Positions 1 to 9,131 are shown, counted from the stretch's first letter. The stretch: 64,000 nucleotides of DNA from Aporhodopirellula rubra (GCF_014192335.1 NZ_JACHXU010000007.1:226422-290421), one strand, 5' to 3'. Made by a program: numbers and translations. Notes: a model not told the origin generated them from the letters alone.

Positions 1-1135
1 GAAACGCATTACGCAGATTTTTTGTCGGACCAATGATCGGCAGACTGTCCCAAGTCATCGGACGCCATCCATACCAAGTCTCTTCCGCGTCTCCATCGAC
101 CGACGCGACCAAGTATGGACGTGCCGAATCTCGCAATTGCTGAATCCGCCGACCATCAATCGACGTGTCGTAGCCAGCAAATTCCATCATCGACCCGAGT
201 CGCAGACCTTCGTCGAATGGCGAAACACCGACCTTATGCTCCGGGAAAAGGATTGGATGCTTCGGCAACGGCTCCGATCGCTTCATCGTCACCGAATAAC
301 CCTTGCCCGGTTCTACCGGAACGCGGCACTCCAGTGCGTCGGACCAACGTGTGCTCCACGCTCCCATGGCGAAAACAAAGTGCTCGGCTTCCAAGTCACC
401 TCGCGTCGTCGACAGATGTTTGACCCGTCCGGCTTCCTTGTACACCGACGTCAGTTCACAGTTCTCGTGGATCGTGACTCCTGAACTGCGTAAGAGCTCC
501 CCCCACTGACGGTTCAGCTTGTCCGGCCGAACCGACGTGTCACCGGTGTAATGAAACGCCCCCGCCAACCCCGACTTCAACCCCGGATCAAATTCCGACA
601 ATTGATCGCCTTCGATCCGGTCGGCCGACACTCCGAACTCCTTCGTCAGCATCTGGTCCGATTTGGCAAACGCATCCATCCCGCGTTGCGTACGCAAGAC
701 ATACAGCAACCCATCCTCTTTCCACTCACAATCAATCGAGTTTTCTTCAATCAGATTCCGGTATTCGGCCATCGACGCGTCAAGGATCGACTGCAAATGC
801 TTCCCCGCGGAGAGAACCTGACGATGATTGCAACGACGGGCGAACTGCCACATCCAATTCCACATCGCCGGACTCATTCGAGGCTTCACTCGAAAAGGCG
901 CCTGCGGGTTCAACAGCGACTTCATCGCAACCGCAAAAGCACCAGGTTCGGTCAGAGGCGGCACGTGACTCGGACAGATGTATCCGCAATTGCCATGCGA
1001 ACACGCCGAGGCGACCGTACCACGGTCAATCAGAGTGACCTTCAAACCAGCCTTCGCAAGATAATGCGAGCACGCAATCCCGATCGTCCCCGCACCGACA
1101 ACGACCACCGAACCACGAGCATCAGGCATGGTCAT
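1..1135 (-). CDS. FAD-dependent D-amino-acid dehydrogenase (D-hydroxyproline dehydrogenase-like), 3' end cut by window edge
   Basis: The frame stays open from the ATG at 1135 to base 1, so the C-terminus lies outside the window. I translated it directly. It begins with a Rossmann FAD-binding motif, VVVVGAGTIG, at about residues 10-19, followed by an acidic residue at the end of the second strand (LIDRG), and ends in a DAO-type block, WYGWRPMTWDSLPIIGP, typical of DadA-family flavoproteins. The ATG overlaps the stop of the upstream epimerase as ATGA, which points to coupled translation. In the hydroxyproline pathway this enzyme would oxidise cis-4-hydroxy-D-proline to 1-pyrroline-4-hydroxy-2-carboxylate. 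Family membership is clear. The substrate is inferred from the epimerase and the DapA-type gene in the same operon. A generic D-amino-acid dehydrogenase is the alternative. Confidence 0.88.
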   Translation of the reverse strand, partial: MTMPDARGSVVVVGAGTIGIACSHYLAKAGLKVTLIDRGTVASACSHGNCGYICPSHVPPLTEPGAFAVAMKSLLNPQAPFRVKPRMSPAMWNWMWQFARRCNHRQVLSAGKHLQSILDASMAEYRNLIEENSIDCEWKEDGLLYVLRTQRGMDAFAKSDQMLTKEFGVSADRIEGDQLSEFDPGLKSGLAGAFHYTGDTSVRPDKLNRQWGELLRSSGVTIHENCELTSVYKEAGRVKHLSTTRGDLEAEHFVFAMGAWSTRWSDALECRVPVEPGKGYSVTMKRSEPLPKHPILFPEHKVGVSPFDEGLRLGSMMEFAGYDTSIDGRRIQQLRDSARPYLVASVDGDAEETWYGWRPMTWDSLPIIGPTKNLRNAF

Positions 1136-2106
1136 ACCTCACCTTCCATGGGCGTGTGACGACGAGGACTACGAATACCGTTCTTGAAAGGATCAGATTC
1201 GTGACGAATCAATTTCCCTTCGCTACAAACGAACGCACTACCGACGATCGTCGGAACAACTTTATCGGCATCGATCCGCTTGTAACTTCCACTGAATTGA
1301 CTGCCGATCACACTTTCCTGAATCCAAATTTCACCTTCATCGAGTTTGCCGTCCGCCGCCAAGCACGCGAGCTTGGCGCTTGTACCGGTTCCACACGGCG
1401 ACCGATCGTATTGTCCACCGGGGCAGTAGACGAAATTTCGACTGTCGGCATCGTCTGAATGCGCCGGCCCGAAGAACTCAACGTGATCGATCTCCGCGCC
1501 ATCTTCGCCCGTGATGCCATGAGCCCGCAACGAATCTCGAACTCTCGCCGCCGCGTCGGTCAGGATGTCCACATTTTCCAAACAGAGCTCCGCAGGAGTT
1601 TCGCCGATGAGAAAGAACCAGTTTCCGCCCCACGCGATGTCGCCTACGACTGTCCCCATTCCTTCGACGTCGACCGCCACGGAAGAACGAAAACGGTAGC
1701 TCGGCACATTTTCGATCGCTACTTCGTTTGGCCCCAGCAAATCAAACTCAACGACGCCCACAGATGTTTCAAGCCGATGCTTCCCGAGTCCCACCATCCC
1801 GAGATGGTGAAGGGTCACGGCAACGCCGATCGCGCCATGACCGCACATACCTAAGTAACCAGCGTTGTTAAAAAAGATCGCACCACTGGCACAGGTCGGA
1901 TCGGTCGGTTCGCACAATAATGCTCCCACAACCGCGTCCCAACCTCGAGGCTCATGAATGACGCATCGGCGGAAACAATCGGACGTTTCGCGAAAACGGG
2001 CGACCCGGTCGCGAATCGGTCCGCCACCAACGTCGGGACCGCCTTCGACGATGATTCTCGTCGGTTCGCCTTCGGTATGAGTGTCAATAAATCGAATTTC
2101 GTTCAA
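1132..2106 (-). CDS. 4-hydroxyproline 2-epimerase (proline racemase family)
   Basis: The protein has about 324 residues, normal for the proline racemase family. Both catalytic cysteines are visible, C88 in MCGHGAIG and C238 in DRSPCGTGTSAK. Keeping both supports an epimerase/racemase rather than the related trans-3-hydroxyproline dehydratase, where the second cysteine is replaced. I chose the TTG at 2106 because it overlaps the upstream TGA (TTGA), has a GGGAGGG ribosome-binding site four bases ahead, and begins with the conserved NEIRFIDTHTEGEPT. An in-frame ATG at 2154 would add 16 unconserved residues inside the upstream gene. It would convert trans-4-hydroxy-L-proline to cis-4-hydroxy-D-proline, feeding the dehydrogenase that follows. 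The choice of hydroxyproline over proline comes from context. Confidence 0.9.
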   Translation of the reverse strand: MNEIRFIDTHTEGEPTRIIVEGGPDVGGGPIRDRVARFRETSDCFRRCVIHEPRGWDAVVGALLCEPTDPTCASGAIFFNNAGYLGMCGHGAIGVAVTLHHLGMVGLGKHRLETSVGVVEFDLLGPNEVAIENVPSYRFRSSVAVDVEGMGTVVGDIAWGGNWFFLIGETPAELCLENVDILTDAAARVRDSLRAHGITGEDGAEIDHVEFFGPAHSDDADSRNFVYCPGGQYDRSPCGTGTSAKLACLAADGKLDEGEIWIQESVIGSQFSGSYKRIDADKVVPTIVGSAFVCSEGKLIRHESDPFKNGIRSPRRHTPMEGEV

Positions 2107-3056
2107 GATGCCCTCCCAGACCAATTGTCCCACCACGTGCGAAAGAGTCGCCACTGCCCTTCTAGGAACGCACGCTGTGATGAACTCAGCACGTCCGTCG
2201 AGTTGATTTGGTGTTCATATTCCGGGTTGCCCTCCAACACCATCAGATGTTTGTAGTAGAGCACCAAGTCCGGTCCGTCATCGAACTTCGCCAGCACCGC
2301 GAGAGCGTTATCAAGCTCTTCGGCAAGTCGGCGGGCTTCCACATCGCCGGCGGCGGCCTGTTGACACAATTCGACCAGTCGCAAGATCTGCGTCGGCAAC
2401 GCGTTGCCGACACCCGTGATCGCACCGGCCGCGCCGCAACGAACAAAGCCGTGGAAGACTTGAGTATCGACACCCACCATCAACGTCAGAGCAGGATTGC
2501 CACTGGTGATGAATTCAGAGGCGTAACTGAGCGAAGCCGCTCCACCAAACTCTTTGAATCCGATCAAGTTAGAAAATTCATGATGCAGGTCAAAGAACAA
2601 ATCCGCCTTCGTTTCAAAACCATAGTAGGGGCTGTTGTAAATCACCGATGGTAAGTCTTCGCCCGCCTTCAAAATCCCGGCGAAGTGGGCTCGCTGCGCC
2701 GCCGGTGAAATCCCGCGTGACAATACGCGTGGGATCACCATCAAACCGGCTGCACCCACTTTCTTCGCGTGGGCCGCGTGATCGGCAGCGAGTTGTGGGT
2801 TCTGCGCGCCGGTGCCGACAACAACCGGCACCCCCGCCTCGGCCAATAGCCGCACACCTTCTTGGCGTTGTGCGTCCGTGAGCAGTGGCCAGTCACCCAT
2901 CGAGCCACAGTAAACAACCGCTCGCATTCCCAAATCAATTAACTCGCGTCCCTTCCGGACGAGGGCGTCAAAGTCAGGTTTGCCACTAGCGTCACAGGGC
3001 GTCATCAGGGCAGGGATGCAACCGCGAAAAATCGTTGAACTTTCAAACACACACAT
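2103..3056 (-). CDS. DapA-family lyase, probable 1-pyrroline-4-hydroxy-2-carboxylate deaminase
   Basis: This is a dihydrodipicolinate synthase/N-acetylneuraminate lyase TIM barrel. The catalytic tyrosine lies in YNSPYYG and the Schiff-base lysine in GFKEFGG; the substrate loop SMGDW replaces the usual GTTGE-type motif. As the first gene of the run with the epimerase and D-amino-acid dehydrogenase, it most likely deaminates 1-pyrroline-4-hydroxy-2-carboxylate to 2-oxoglutarate semialdehyde. The frame is open up to an ATG at 3149, but that adds 31 residues unlike the family. The ATG at 3056 gives about 317 residues, the usual length, and starts just before the conserved GCIPALMTPC. No good ribosome-binding site decides between them. 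The next pathway enzyme, 2-oxoglutarate semialdehyde dehydrogenase, is not seen beside it and may lie to the left of the window. Confidence 0.85.
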   Translation of the reverse strand: MCVFESSTIFRGCIPALMTPCDASGKPDFDALVRKGRELIDLGMRAVVYCGSMGDWPLLTDAQRQEGVRLLAEAGVPVVVGTGAQNPQLAADHAAHAKKVGAAGLMVIPRVLSRGISPAAQRAHFAGILKAGEDLPSVIYNSPYYGFETKADLFFDLHHEFSNLIGFKEFGGAASLSYASEFITSGNPALTLMVGVDTQVFHGFVRCGAAGAITGVGNALPTQILRLVELCQQAAAGDVEARRLAEELDNALAVLAKFDDGPDLVLYYKHLMVLEGNPEYEHQINSTDVLSSSQRAFLEGQWRLFRTWWDNWSGRAS

Positions 3057-3641
3057 CTCCAGGCTATCGAGTAGTCGACGCCACAGAGCGTCGTAAGGGA
3101 TCGGTTTAGGATTCGAACGAATTCCGGATCCACGTTTTAACGGGTTCATTCAGCGCTGACAAAACCCAGACGATCGTGACCCAACCCAAATATTAGACGC
3201 TCTCATAAAATTCTTCTTGGCACCACCGAAGCCACCAACACAAAAACGCGCACAATTAGACCGGACGACAACTTGCCTGTGAAGCCTTGCAAGAATTCAC
3301 AACCCTCATCCTTGAGCCTGCCATTCCACGCCATTGCGAACGCATAACCTGAGACCGACAGCCCACGTTCGAAAATCGACCGTTGGCGTTCTGTTTGGCG
3401 ACGGAACATCACCTTCCAACGTTTTTCGCTTGACTTATTGATCGCTTTTGCGTTGGATGATTACTCGAACGTTCGGTCAAACAAATTTTTCCCAATCGCA
3501 CCGGCCTCTGACTGGCTATCTCGCTGACTCTGATGAGCGATCGTAGATCGCGAACCGGTGGCCCGTTGAAACCAGTCGAGCGAGCGTCGTCCGCGTGGAC
3601 AGCGAATTCTAAAACGCGCACACTCCGCAAATGGAGCCACC
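3057..3641. promoter_or_regulatory. Divergent promoter region between the hydroxyproline operon and the PAS-AraC gene
   Basis: These 585 bases (492 if the upstream ATG at 3149 is used) hold no convincing gene; the short open frames show no family features. The region must contain promoters for both directions. The plus-strand gene has a clear GGAG ribosome-binding site about six bases before its ATG. I could not identify a definite operator. Confidence 0.55.
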
Positions 3642-4376
3642 ATGATGATCAAAGAGATTCTCAGCCAACTTCCCGAACCGTTCACCGGCGAAGAACTGTT
3701 TGACCACCTCACCGACAGCGTGTTTTTCATTAAGAACGCGTCGGGCGAATATCTCGTCGTTAACGAGACGCTCGTTCAACGAAGTGGTGTGCGAGACAAA
3801 GGAGACGTTATCGGCCGCACCGCCGAACAATTGCTGCAACCACCACTCGGCCAACGCTACACCGATCAAGACCAGCGGGTGATCGAAACCGGACGACCGC
3901 TGTTGGCTCAACTAGAATTGCATTTGTATTCTTCCGGAATCGTCGGTTGGTGCATCACCACAAAGCTGCCACTGAAAAACAGTTCCGGCAAAGTCGTCGG
4001 GCTCGTTGGTATTTCTCAAGACCTTCGTCTTCCCAACTATGAAACCGACGAATACTCCCACATCGCCGCGGCTCTCGAACATGCAGAGAAGAACCTGAGC
4101 TCACCGCCGTCAGTCGAAAAACTCGCCTCGATCGCAAAGATGTCGAGGTACCAACTCGATCGTCGCATGCGTCATATTTTTGGCATCACCACAGGACAAT
4201 GGCTGATGAAAGCCCGCATCGATTTGGCGGAAAACCTGTTGGCCGAAACATCTCATTCCATCGCGACGATCGCATTGGAATCCGGATACTCCGACCAGAG
4301 CGCGTTCACTCGCCAATTCCGCCGAGCCACGGGACTTTCACCCCGCGAGTACCGCGCCGTTCGAACGAATCAGTAA
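3642..4376 (+). CDS. PAS-domain AraC-family transcriptional regulator
   Basis: The 244-residue protein has an N-terminal PAS domain (about residues 20-130), with the motif LTDSVFFIKNASGEYLVVN and a closing VVGLVGISQDL. A C-terminal AraC double helix-turn-helix (about 145-240) includes VEKLASIAKMSRYQLDRRM and the second-helix signature IALESGYSDQSAFTRQF, ending in the typical GLSPREYR. It is divergent from the hydroxyproline genes, the usual arrangement for a local activator. The PAS domain may bind the amino acid or an intermediate, but no ligand can be read from the sequence. ATG codons at 3642 and 3645 are both possible; the GGAG just upstream fits either. Confidence 0.9.
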   Translation: MMIKEILSQLPEPFTGEELFDHLTDSVFFIKNASGEYLVVNETLVQRSGVRDKGDVIGRTAEQLLQPPLGQRYTDQDQRVIETGRPLLAQLELHLYSSGIVGWCITTKLPLKNSSGKVVGLVGISQDLRLPNYETDEYSHIAAALEHAEKNLSSPPSVEKLASIAKMSRYQLDRRMRHIFGITTGQWLMKARIDLAENLLAETSHSIATIALESGYSDQSAFTRQFRRATGLSPREYRAVRTNQ

Positions 4377-4399
4377 CCGCGTGCCTTGAAGTGGTCGCG

Positions 4400-5056
4400 T
4401 CAAAAGCGGAAATGAAGCGAAGACCGTCCCGCACGCCCACGCACGACAGGGGCGTGACGAACCGGAGCAACAACGCGGACAGCCGGGCGAGGTGCCACCA
4501 CAAATACGCTGCGCGGTGAAGTGACATAGGTCGGCGAAACATAAGTTGCCGACGCCTCGGCCCGCGCCATCGCGTAACTCTGCTGTGACGCCGACTGAAC
4601 GGCAACGATCACTCCGTCGGAAACTCCATTGGCCTTCAAATCGATCAAACCGTCAGGGCTCAAATCAAAAGAGCCTCCGCGTGTTTGCACCGCATTGATG
4701 ATGACGTGATCCCCAAGCCCAGATTGCGCCATCCGGATCAGATCGAGGTTTGACAACGCGGATTCCGATGCCGGATAGCTTACCTGGCGAAGAGCCGCAT
4801 CGCGTTCCTCACGAGCATCCTTCGCATCACCCACCAAGGCTCCGGCGACGGCACCCGTGGCCGCGCCGATCAACGCACCTTCGCCTGCGTGTCCGGATTG
4901 ATGCCCAATGACCGCACCTGCCGCGGTACCTAAAAACGTTCCCACCGCCGCGTCGTGCTGCGTGTGATTCGTCGTTTGGCATCCGGCCGCCATGCACAAA
5001 CCGATCGCCGTCATCGACAAACCGAACATTTGTTTGCGTTTCAATTCCGTTGACAT
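4400..5056 (-). CDS. Glycine-zipper outer-membrane lipoprotein
   Basis: The ATG at 5056 has GAGGTGA just upstream and gives a 218-residue protein with a lipoprotein signal: a charged start (MSTELKRKQMFG), a hydrophobic core and the lipobox LCMAAGC, so the mature cysteine is about residue 21. A glycine zipper of the YMGG/Rick_17kDa type follows (GTFLGTAAGAVIG, GALIGAATGAVAGALVG). The C-terminal half repeats a motif around LSPDGLIDLKANGVSD and an alanine/valine/proline-rich tail. Such proteins sit in the envelope, but the exact role is unknown. The frame continues to 5212; that extension lacks a signal and is unlikely. It is convergent with the AraC gene, only 23 bases away. Confidence 0.85.
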   Translation of the reverse strand: MSTELKRKQMFGLSMTAIGLCMAAGCQTTNHTQHDAAVGTFLGTAAGAVIGHQSGHAGEGALIGAATGAVAGALVGDAKDAREERDAALRQVSYPASESALSNLDLIRMAQSGLGDHVIINAVQTRGGSFDLSPDGLIDLKANGVSDGVIVAVQSASQQSYAMARAEASATYVSPTYVTSPRSVFVVAPRPAVRVVAPVRHAPVVRGRAGRSSLHFRF

Positions 5057-5499
5057 AGTCACCTCAACATCGGGGGGATGTGGCTTACTGATCCAACACA
5101 GCGAGATGCGAAAAAACAAGGTTGATCGCTTCAGTTTTCGCCGTGAGACATCGCTTCCATTCGGCAACGGCCGCAGACGGTCTAGACACTTTCGTGATTC
5201 GAGCACGTCCACCGTTCATCCAATCAACTGGCTGCGTTTGTGATCTCACTCACAATTTCCTCAATGAGGACTCAACTAGCCATTTTGCCAGCACCGCTTC
5301 TCGCGGTAACTTGACGCTGACTTTGGATGGTGATAGCTCCGTTGTCATTGAGTATGCCGTCGTGAGCGGACATTCATAACTCACCTGTCCCCGAGACTGC
5401 CACTGCGACCAGAGGCGATCTACCAAGAAAAGCTCATATCAATAGCACGCGGTTGCGGGAGCAAACAGGCGGGTTCACGAATTGTGCAAACGGCCCCGA
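5057..5499. other. Non-coding stretch between the lipoprotein and AlkC genes
   Basis: These 443 bases include the promoter side of the glycine-zipper lipoprotein gene and the downstream side of the AlkC gene. Short plus-strand frames here show no recognisable family or signal peptide. I see no RNA gene or repeat. Confidence 0.5.
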
Positions 5500-6639
5500 C
5501 TACAGCAGCTCAAACGACTCGCGACCGAATGCCTTGCCGTTGATTTGCAGAGTCACGTGGTGAGTTCCTGGGTAGAGTGTGTAGGTCGTCGCGTTTGCTC
5601 GTAGGACATGCCGTTTCTGCAACTCAGTGGTGCTGCCTCGACTCACTTCCACCTGTTTGAGCTTATGCACCTTGGAAGACCGTTTGCCGTTGGCTTTCAC
5701 AAAATCGATGACATAGTCGATCATCAACGCCTCGTCGCGTTGGGCCTGCAAAACAAACGCGAATTCGATCGCTTCTCCTGGCTTAACTGCTTGACGTGCC
5801 ATGGAAAACTCAGACACTTCGATCGCCGGGTTGGATCGGAATCCGAGCAACTTCAACGCCTTGGGATTCCCTTGTTTCACCAACGTCCGAAGTGCATGCT
5901 TACTCATCCAACGCAGCTCCTCCTCCGCTTGATCGCCTTGCCGTTTCCATCGATTCAGTGCGGCTAAAACCGCGGCGGGGTCCGATTTGGCAATATCGTT
6001 GAGGTGGTTGGCCACGGATCGCGTGACCAGACGAGTGGGATCGGAGTGCAACTGATCGAGAATTGGCATCGCGGCAGTGGTCTCAATTTCGAGCCTCTTG
6101 GACCACGGCAACAGGGGACGCGTTCCTTCACTCGCCAAACGACGAACGTGGTAATGCGAATCGAGGGCCCACTTCTGTAACTCACTCATCGTTTCGGCAG
6201 GATACCGATTGATGAATGCTCGGATGGCGTCTTCCATCGAGAACCGCTGCGTGAGTGCCTTCAGTGTGCGGAGGGAAAGTTTAAGATGACGCTTTTCCAA
6301 TCCGTTTCGGACAACGAATTCTCCGAGCGGTGCGAAAATAAAATCACCAAAATCGTCATCCGTTTTCGTCGGATCCAGTGGTGGCGGAAGCATGTCAACA
6401 ATCTGTTTTGCCGCGAGCTTGTAGTCGTCAGCGACGAACCTTTCGAGCGTGCTGGCAATATGAACAATGCGCTGTTTCAGCTCGAGATCCGTGAGGCCTT
6501 TCATCGTCGCTCGAACAAAGGCCGTTCGTTCAAACTGACAATCGGCATGATGAAACAACGATGCGAGGTACTCGACGCGGTCGCGATTGAACAATTGATC
6601 CTTCAGGCTGAATCCAGCCCCCGGTGTGTCGTTAGCCAT
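5500..6639 (-). CDS. AlkC-type DNA glycosylase (alkylated-base repair) with C-terminal Ig-like domain
   Basis: The 379-residue protein is a HEAT-like-repeat DNA alkylation repair enzyme. The N-terminal block with FSLKDQLFN, the conserved LKALTQRFSMEDAIRAFI, and the signature SHYHVRRLASEGTRPLLPW identify the AlkC/AlkD superfamily. The last 100 residues form a beta-rich segment (AVKPGEAIEFAFVLQ to ALMIDYVIDFVKANG) matching the Ig-like domain known in AlkC proteins, which contacts the DNA minor groove. It would remove cationic alkylated bases such as 3-methyladenine and 3-methylcytosine. The ATG at 6639 fits the family start. The DHFR-like gene lies 24 bases upstream on the same strand, so the two may be co-transcribed. 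Confidence 0.88.
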   Translation of the reverse strand: MANDTPGAGFSLKDQLFNRDRVEYLASLFHHADCQFERTAFVRATMKGLTDLELKQRIVHIASTLERFVADDYKLAAKQIVDMLPPPLDPTKTDDDFGDFIFAPLGEFVVRNGLEKRHLKLSLRTLKALTQRFSMEDAIRAFINRYPAETMSELQKWALDSHYHVRRLASEGTRPLLPWSKRLEIETTAAMPILDQLHSDPTRLVTRSVANHLNDIAKSDPAAVLAALNRWKRQGDQAEEELRWMSKHALRTLVKQGNPKALKLLGFRSNPAIEVSEFSMARQAVKPGEAIEFAFVLQAQRDEALMIDYVIDFVKANGKRSSKVHKLKQVEVSRGSTTELQKRHVLRANATTYTLYPGTHHVTLQINGKAFGRESFELL

Positions 6640-6663
6640 CGCGTGTCTGCTTCCTATCGCTGT

Positions 6664-7215
6664 TTAACTCGACGAGATAACTTCATATCTCGATTGCACG
6701 AAACCAAATTCGAATACCTTCGTGCTCCGGTGAACCAGTCTTCTATCCTCGGTAAAATTACCGAAGAGGGGAATCCCCGAGCCAATCAAAACGGGAATCA
6801 CCGTGACGATCAATTCGTCAATCAATCCGGCCTGGAGGAAACGTGTGATCGTTTCCCCTCCATCGACATAAATGCGTTTTGCACCTTCCTCGGACAATCT
6901 CCGATGCAGCTTTTCGGGACTCTCCGACGAATGCGTCACACACTGAGGAATCTCCGCCGGAAACACAATTTCATCTCGGCTCAAAACGATCACGCGATGC
7001 TCGCCGTACGGCCAAGCCCCAAACGACAATACTTTTTCGTAGGTATTGCGGCCCATGACAAGAACGTCCACTGAAGCCATGAATGCGTCGTATCCGCAAT
7101 CTTCACCTGCGGGCACCGTTGCGTTGGCTTCGTCGAGCCAATCAAGCGATCCGTCTTTGCGGGCGATGTACCCATCAAAACTGGTCGCGATAAATACGGA
7201 ACAAATTGCTGTCAT
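6664..7215 (-). CDS. Dihydrofolate-reductase-like protein (RibD C-terminal domain family)
   Basis: The 183-residue protein matches the single-domain RibD_C/DHFR-like family (YyaP/YwjB type). It starts with the NADPH-binding strand VFIATSFDGYIARKDGSLDWL, has VLVMGRNTYEKVLSFG in the middle, and has the glycine-rich IYVDGGETITRFLQAGLIDEL near residues 118-140. These proteins probably reduce a pteridine or pyrimidine-type substrate with NADPH, but the natural substrate is generally unknown. The start at 7215 is set by family alignment. It lies just upstream of AlkC and downstream of an acetyltransferase gene, all on the minus strand. Confidence 0.85.
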   Translation of the reverse strand: MTAICSVFIATSFDGYIARKDGSLDWLDEANATVPAGEDCGYDAFMASVDVLVMGRNTYEKVLSFGAWPYGEHRVIVLSRDEIVFPAEIPQCVTHSSESPEKLHRRLSEEGAKRIYVDGGETITRFLQAGLIDELIVTVIPVLIGSGIPLFGNFTEDRRLVHRSTKVFEFGFVQSRYEVISSS

Positions 7216-7266
7216 CGAATCGCATTCCTTTAAAAACTCTTCAGCCTAGCCACGAGAGAGATATCG

Positions 7267-7935
7267 TCAGGTCTTCTCAATCGCCAGCAATTTTCCCAGG
7301 TCACCACCTGTGATCGCATCGAGATTCTCTTCGATTTTCTCCACCGGCCAATCCCACCATTTGATCTGGAGAAGTGCTTCGATTACTTCTTTGGAGAAGC
7401 GAGATTTTAATTTTCGTCCCGGGTTGCCCCCAACGACCGTGTACGGCTCGACGTCTTTAACGACAACAGACCGACTGCCAATGATCGCTCCATCACCAAT
7501 GGTAACGCCCGGCATAAGGACCGCGTCCATCCCGATCCAAACGTCGTTACCCACCCGCGTGTCACCTTTGCGATTTGCCACCTCGAACATCGCCATGACG
7601 TCTTCGCGAGAGGTCTCCGCCGTCATCATAAAATTTGAGAAAGGATAGGTCGAAAAACCGGACGTTTGATGATTCGCCGAATCCGTGATAAACCGCACGC
7701 CATGAGCGATCTGCACGAACTTTCCGATGACCAATTTCTCGGGACTCAGCGGAAACAGATAGGGAGCGATCGCTGTTGCATAATCATCGAGCACCGCGAA
7801 ATTGTGATAGTAACTGAAGTCACCGACTTCAATTCGCGGGTGGTCGATCACCGGTTTCAACTGCACCACTTGTTTGATCACCGTTCCGTCCGGCATCACC
7901 ATGGGGTGTCTTTTCTTTGGATCCAAATTCGGCAT
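7267..7935 (-). CDS. Hexapeptide-repeat xenobiotic acyltransferase (Vat/CatB-like)
   Basis: The 222-residue protein is a left-handed beta-helix acetyltransferase of the XAT class, which includes streptogramin A (Vat) and chloramphenicol (CatB) acetyltransferases. Hexapeptide repeats are visible around VIGKFVQIAHGVRFI and in GNDVWIGMDAVLMPGVTIGDGAIIGSRSVV. The catalytic histidine is in the SANHQ loop, followed by the family motif FSTYPF. The C-terminus carries VVGGNPGRKLKSRF and a tryptophan-rich helix (WWDWP). It would transfer an acetyl group from acetyl-CoA to a hydroxyl of a small molecule. Chromosomal homologues often have unknown substrates, so antibiotic resistance is possible but not shown. 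Confidence 0.88.
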   Translation of the reverse strand: MPNLDPKKRHPMVMPDGTVIKQVVQLKPVIDHPRIEVGDFSYYHNFAVLDDYATAIAPYLFPLSPEKLVIGKFVQIAHGVRFITDSANHQTSGFSTYPFSNFMMTAETSREDVMAMFEVANRKGDTRVGNDVWIGMDAVLMPGVTIGDGAIIGSRSVVVKDVEPYTVVGGNPGRKLKSRFSKEVIEALLQIKWWDWPVEKIEENLDAITGGDLGKLLAIEKT

Positions 7936-8180
7936 CGTTCCACCAAACTCCTTTCTGCGATCGAGTGCACCGTGCGGCTCACCAACATAGACACCGCTCC
8001 CAGATATTTATGGCGAAGCCGACGAGATGACGCAGTGTCTGATCAAATGGTCACGCCCTAACCGCCCACACCCGGACTGAATGCACGCCCAACGACTACG
8101 GAGCATCGTTCACCAGTTCAGGTTCACGGGATCGGCAAACCAATTGCATCTTTTGCCGCCTGAGCGAGCCGCCCGTACGT

Positions 8181-9131
8181 TCAGTCTCGATGGATCATTT
8201 TTTGCAGAACGATGAACCCCAGCAACAGCACACCGATTGCGATCGTTGCGATCGATGACCGGAGACTGGCGAAGAAAGTGATTTGATAGATCGTCGCGTA
8301 AATCAGCAGCCCCAACATCGTGCCGGCAATGTACCCAACCCCGCCGGTCAACAGCGTACCTCCGATCACAACGACGGCGATCGCATCGAGTTCCAGTGCA
8401 GTTGCGTTAATTGGATTCCCAGAATCCATGTACAGCGTCATCGTGATTCCCGCCAGCGCGGACAAGAATCCGTTGATCGTGTAAACGCAAACCTTCGTCC
8501 GCCCGACCGGCAGGCACATCAGCACGGCCGATTCTTCATCCCCACCGATCGCGTAGACGTTCCGACCAAACCGCGTGTAGTGGGCTACCACGAGCGCGAT
8601 CATGAACAAAACTAAAAAGATCAGCGGCGCAATTCCTAACTCGGCTCCTCCGCCAATGGGAATCGCAATATCACCGAGACGATCGTAAACCGGATGATCG
8701 ATTTGCACCGCTTCCGGCTTGACATAAAACGCCATCCCACGTGCCAAAAACAATCCGCCGAGCGTTACCAAGAACGCGGGAAGGCGGTACACGTGAATCA
8801 ACGCCCCCATCAAAGCACCGAAAACCGTCCCGAGCGCCAACGCAATGCTCCACACGAACACAGGCGACATTTGGTGATCGGTAATCAGCGTGGCAACCAA
8901 TATCGATGTGAATCCGATCACCGACCCGACCGACAGATCAATCCCGCCGGATAGGATCACAAGCGTCATACCGATCGCGGTAATACCCAAAAACGCGTTC
9001 TCAGAAAACAGATCCGCGACCACGTACATGGATGCGAAACCTTCGAACCGCATTGACGCGGCGGAAAACAAAAACACGAACACCGCCGCAGTCGTCAACA
9101 GCGGAATCCATTTCTTGGGTATCAACTTCAT
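8181..9131 (-). CDS. Sugar ABC transporter permease, YjfF-like
   Basis: This is an RbsC-family membrane permease of about 316 residues with the typical run of hydrophobic helices. The conserved block NAFLGITAIGMTLVILSGGIDLSVGS, the AIGG(D/N)EESAVLMCLPV loop and ELDAIAVVVIGGTLLTGGVGY closely resemble E. coli YjfF, a galactofuranose importer permease. The ATG at 9131 overlaps the upstream permease stop as ATGA and precedes KLIPKKWIPLL. The longer open frame to 9197 would lie inside the upstream gene. It is the last gene of the importer set and pairs with the YtfT-like permease. Confidence 0.93.
   Translation of the reverse strand: MKLIPKKWIPLLTTAAVFVFLFSAASMRFEGFASMYVVADLFSENAFLGITAIGMTLVILSGGIDLSVGSVIGFTSILVATLITDHQMSPVFVWSIALALGTVFGALMGALIHVYRLPAFLVTLGGLFLARGMAFYVKPEAVQIDHPVYDRLGDIAIPIGGGAELGIAPLIFLVLFMIALVVAHYTRFGRNVYAIGGDEESAVLMCLPVGRTKVCVYTINGFLSALAGITMTLYMDSGNPINATALELDAIAVVVIGGTLLTGGVGYIAGTMLGLLIYATIYQITFFASLRSSIATIAIGVLLLGFIVLQKMIHRD

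Noticed and set aside
551-1159. 202-codon plus-strand open frame
   Set aside because: It lies wholly opposite the D-amino-acid dehydrogenase, is rich in Arg/His/Pro as expected for the antisense of a GC-rich gene, and shows no family features.
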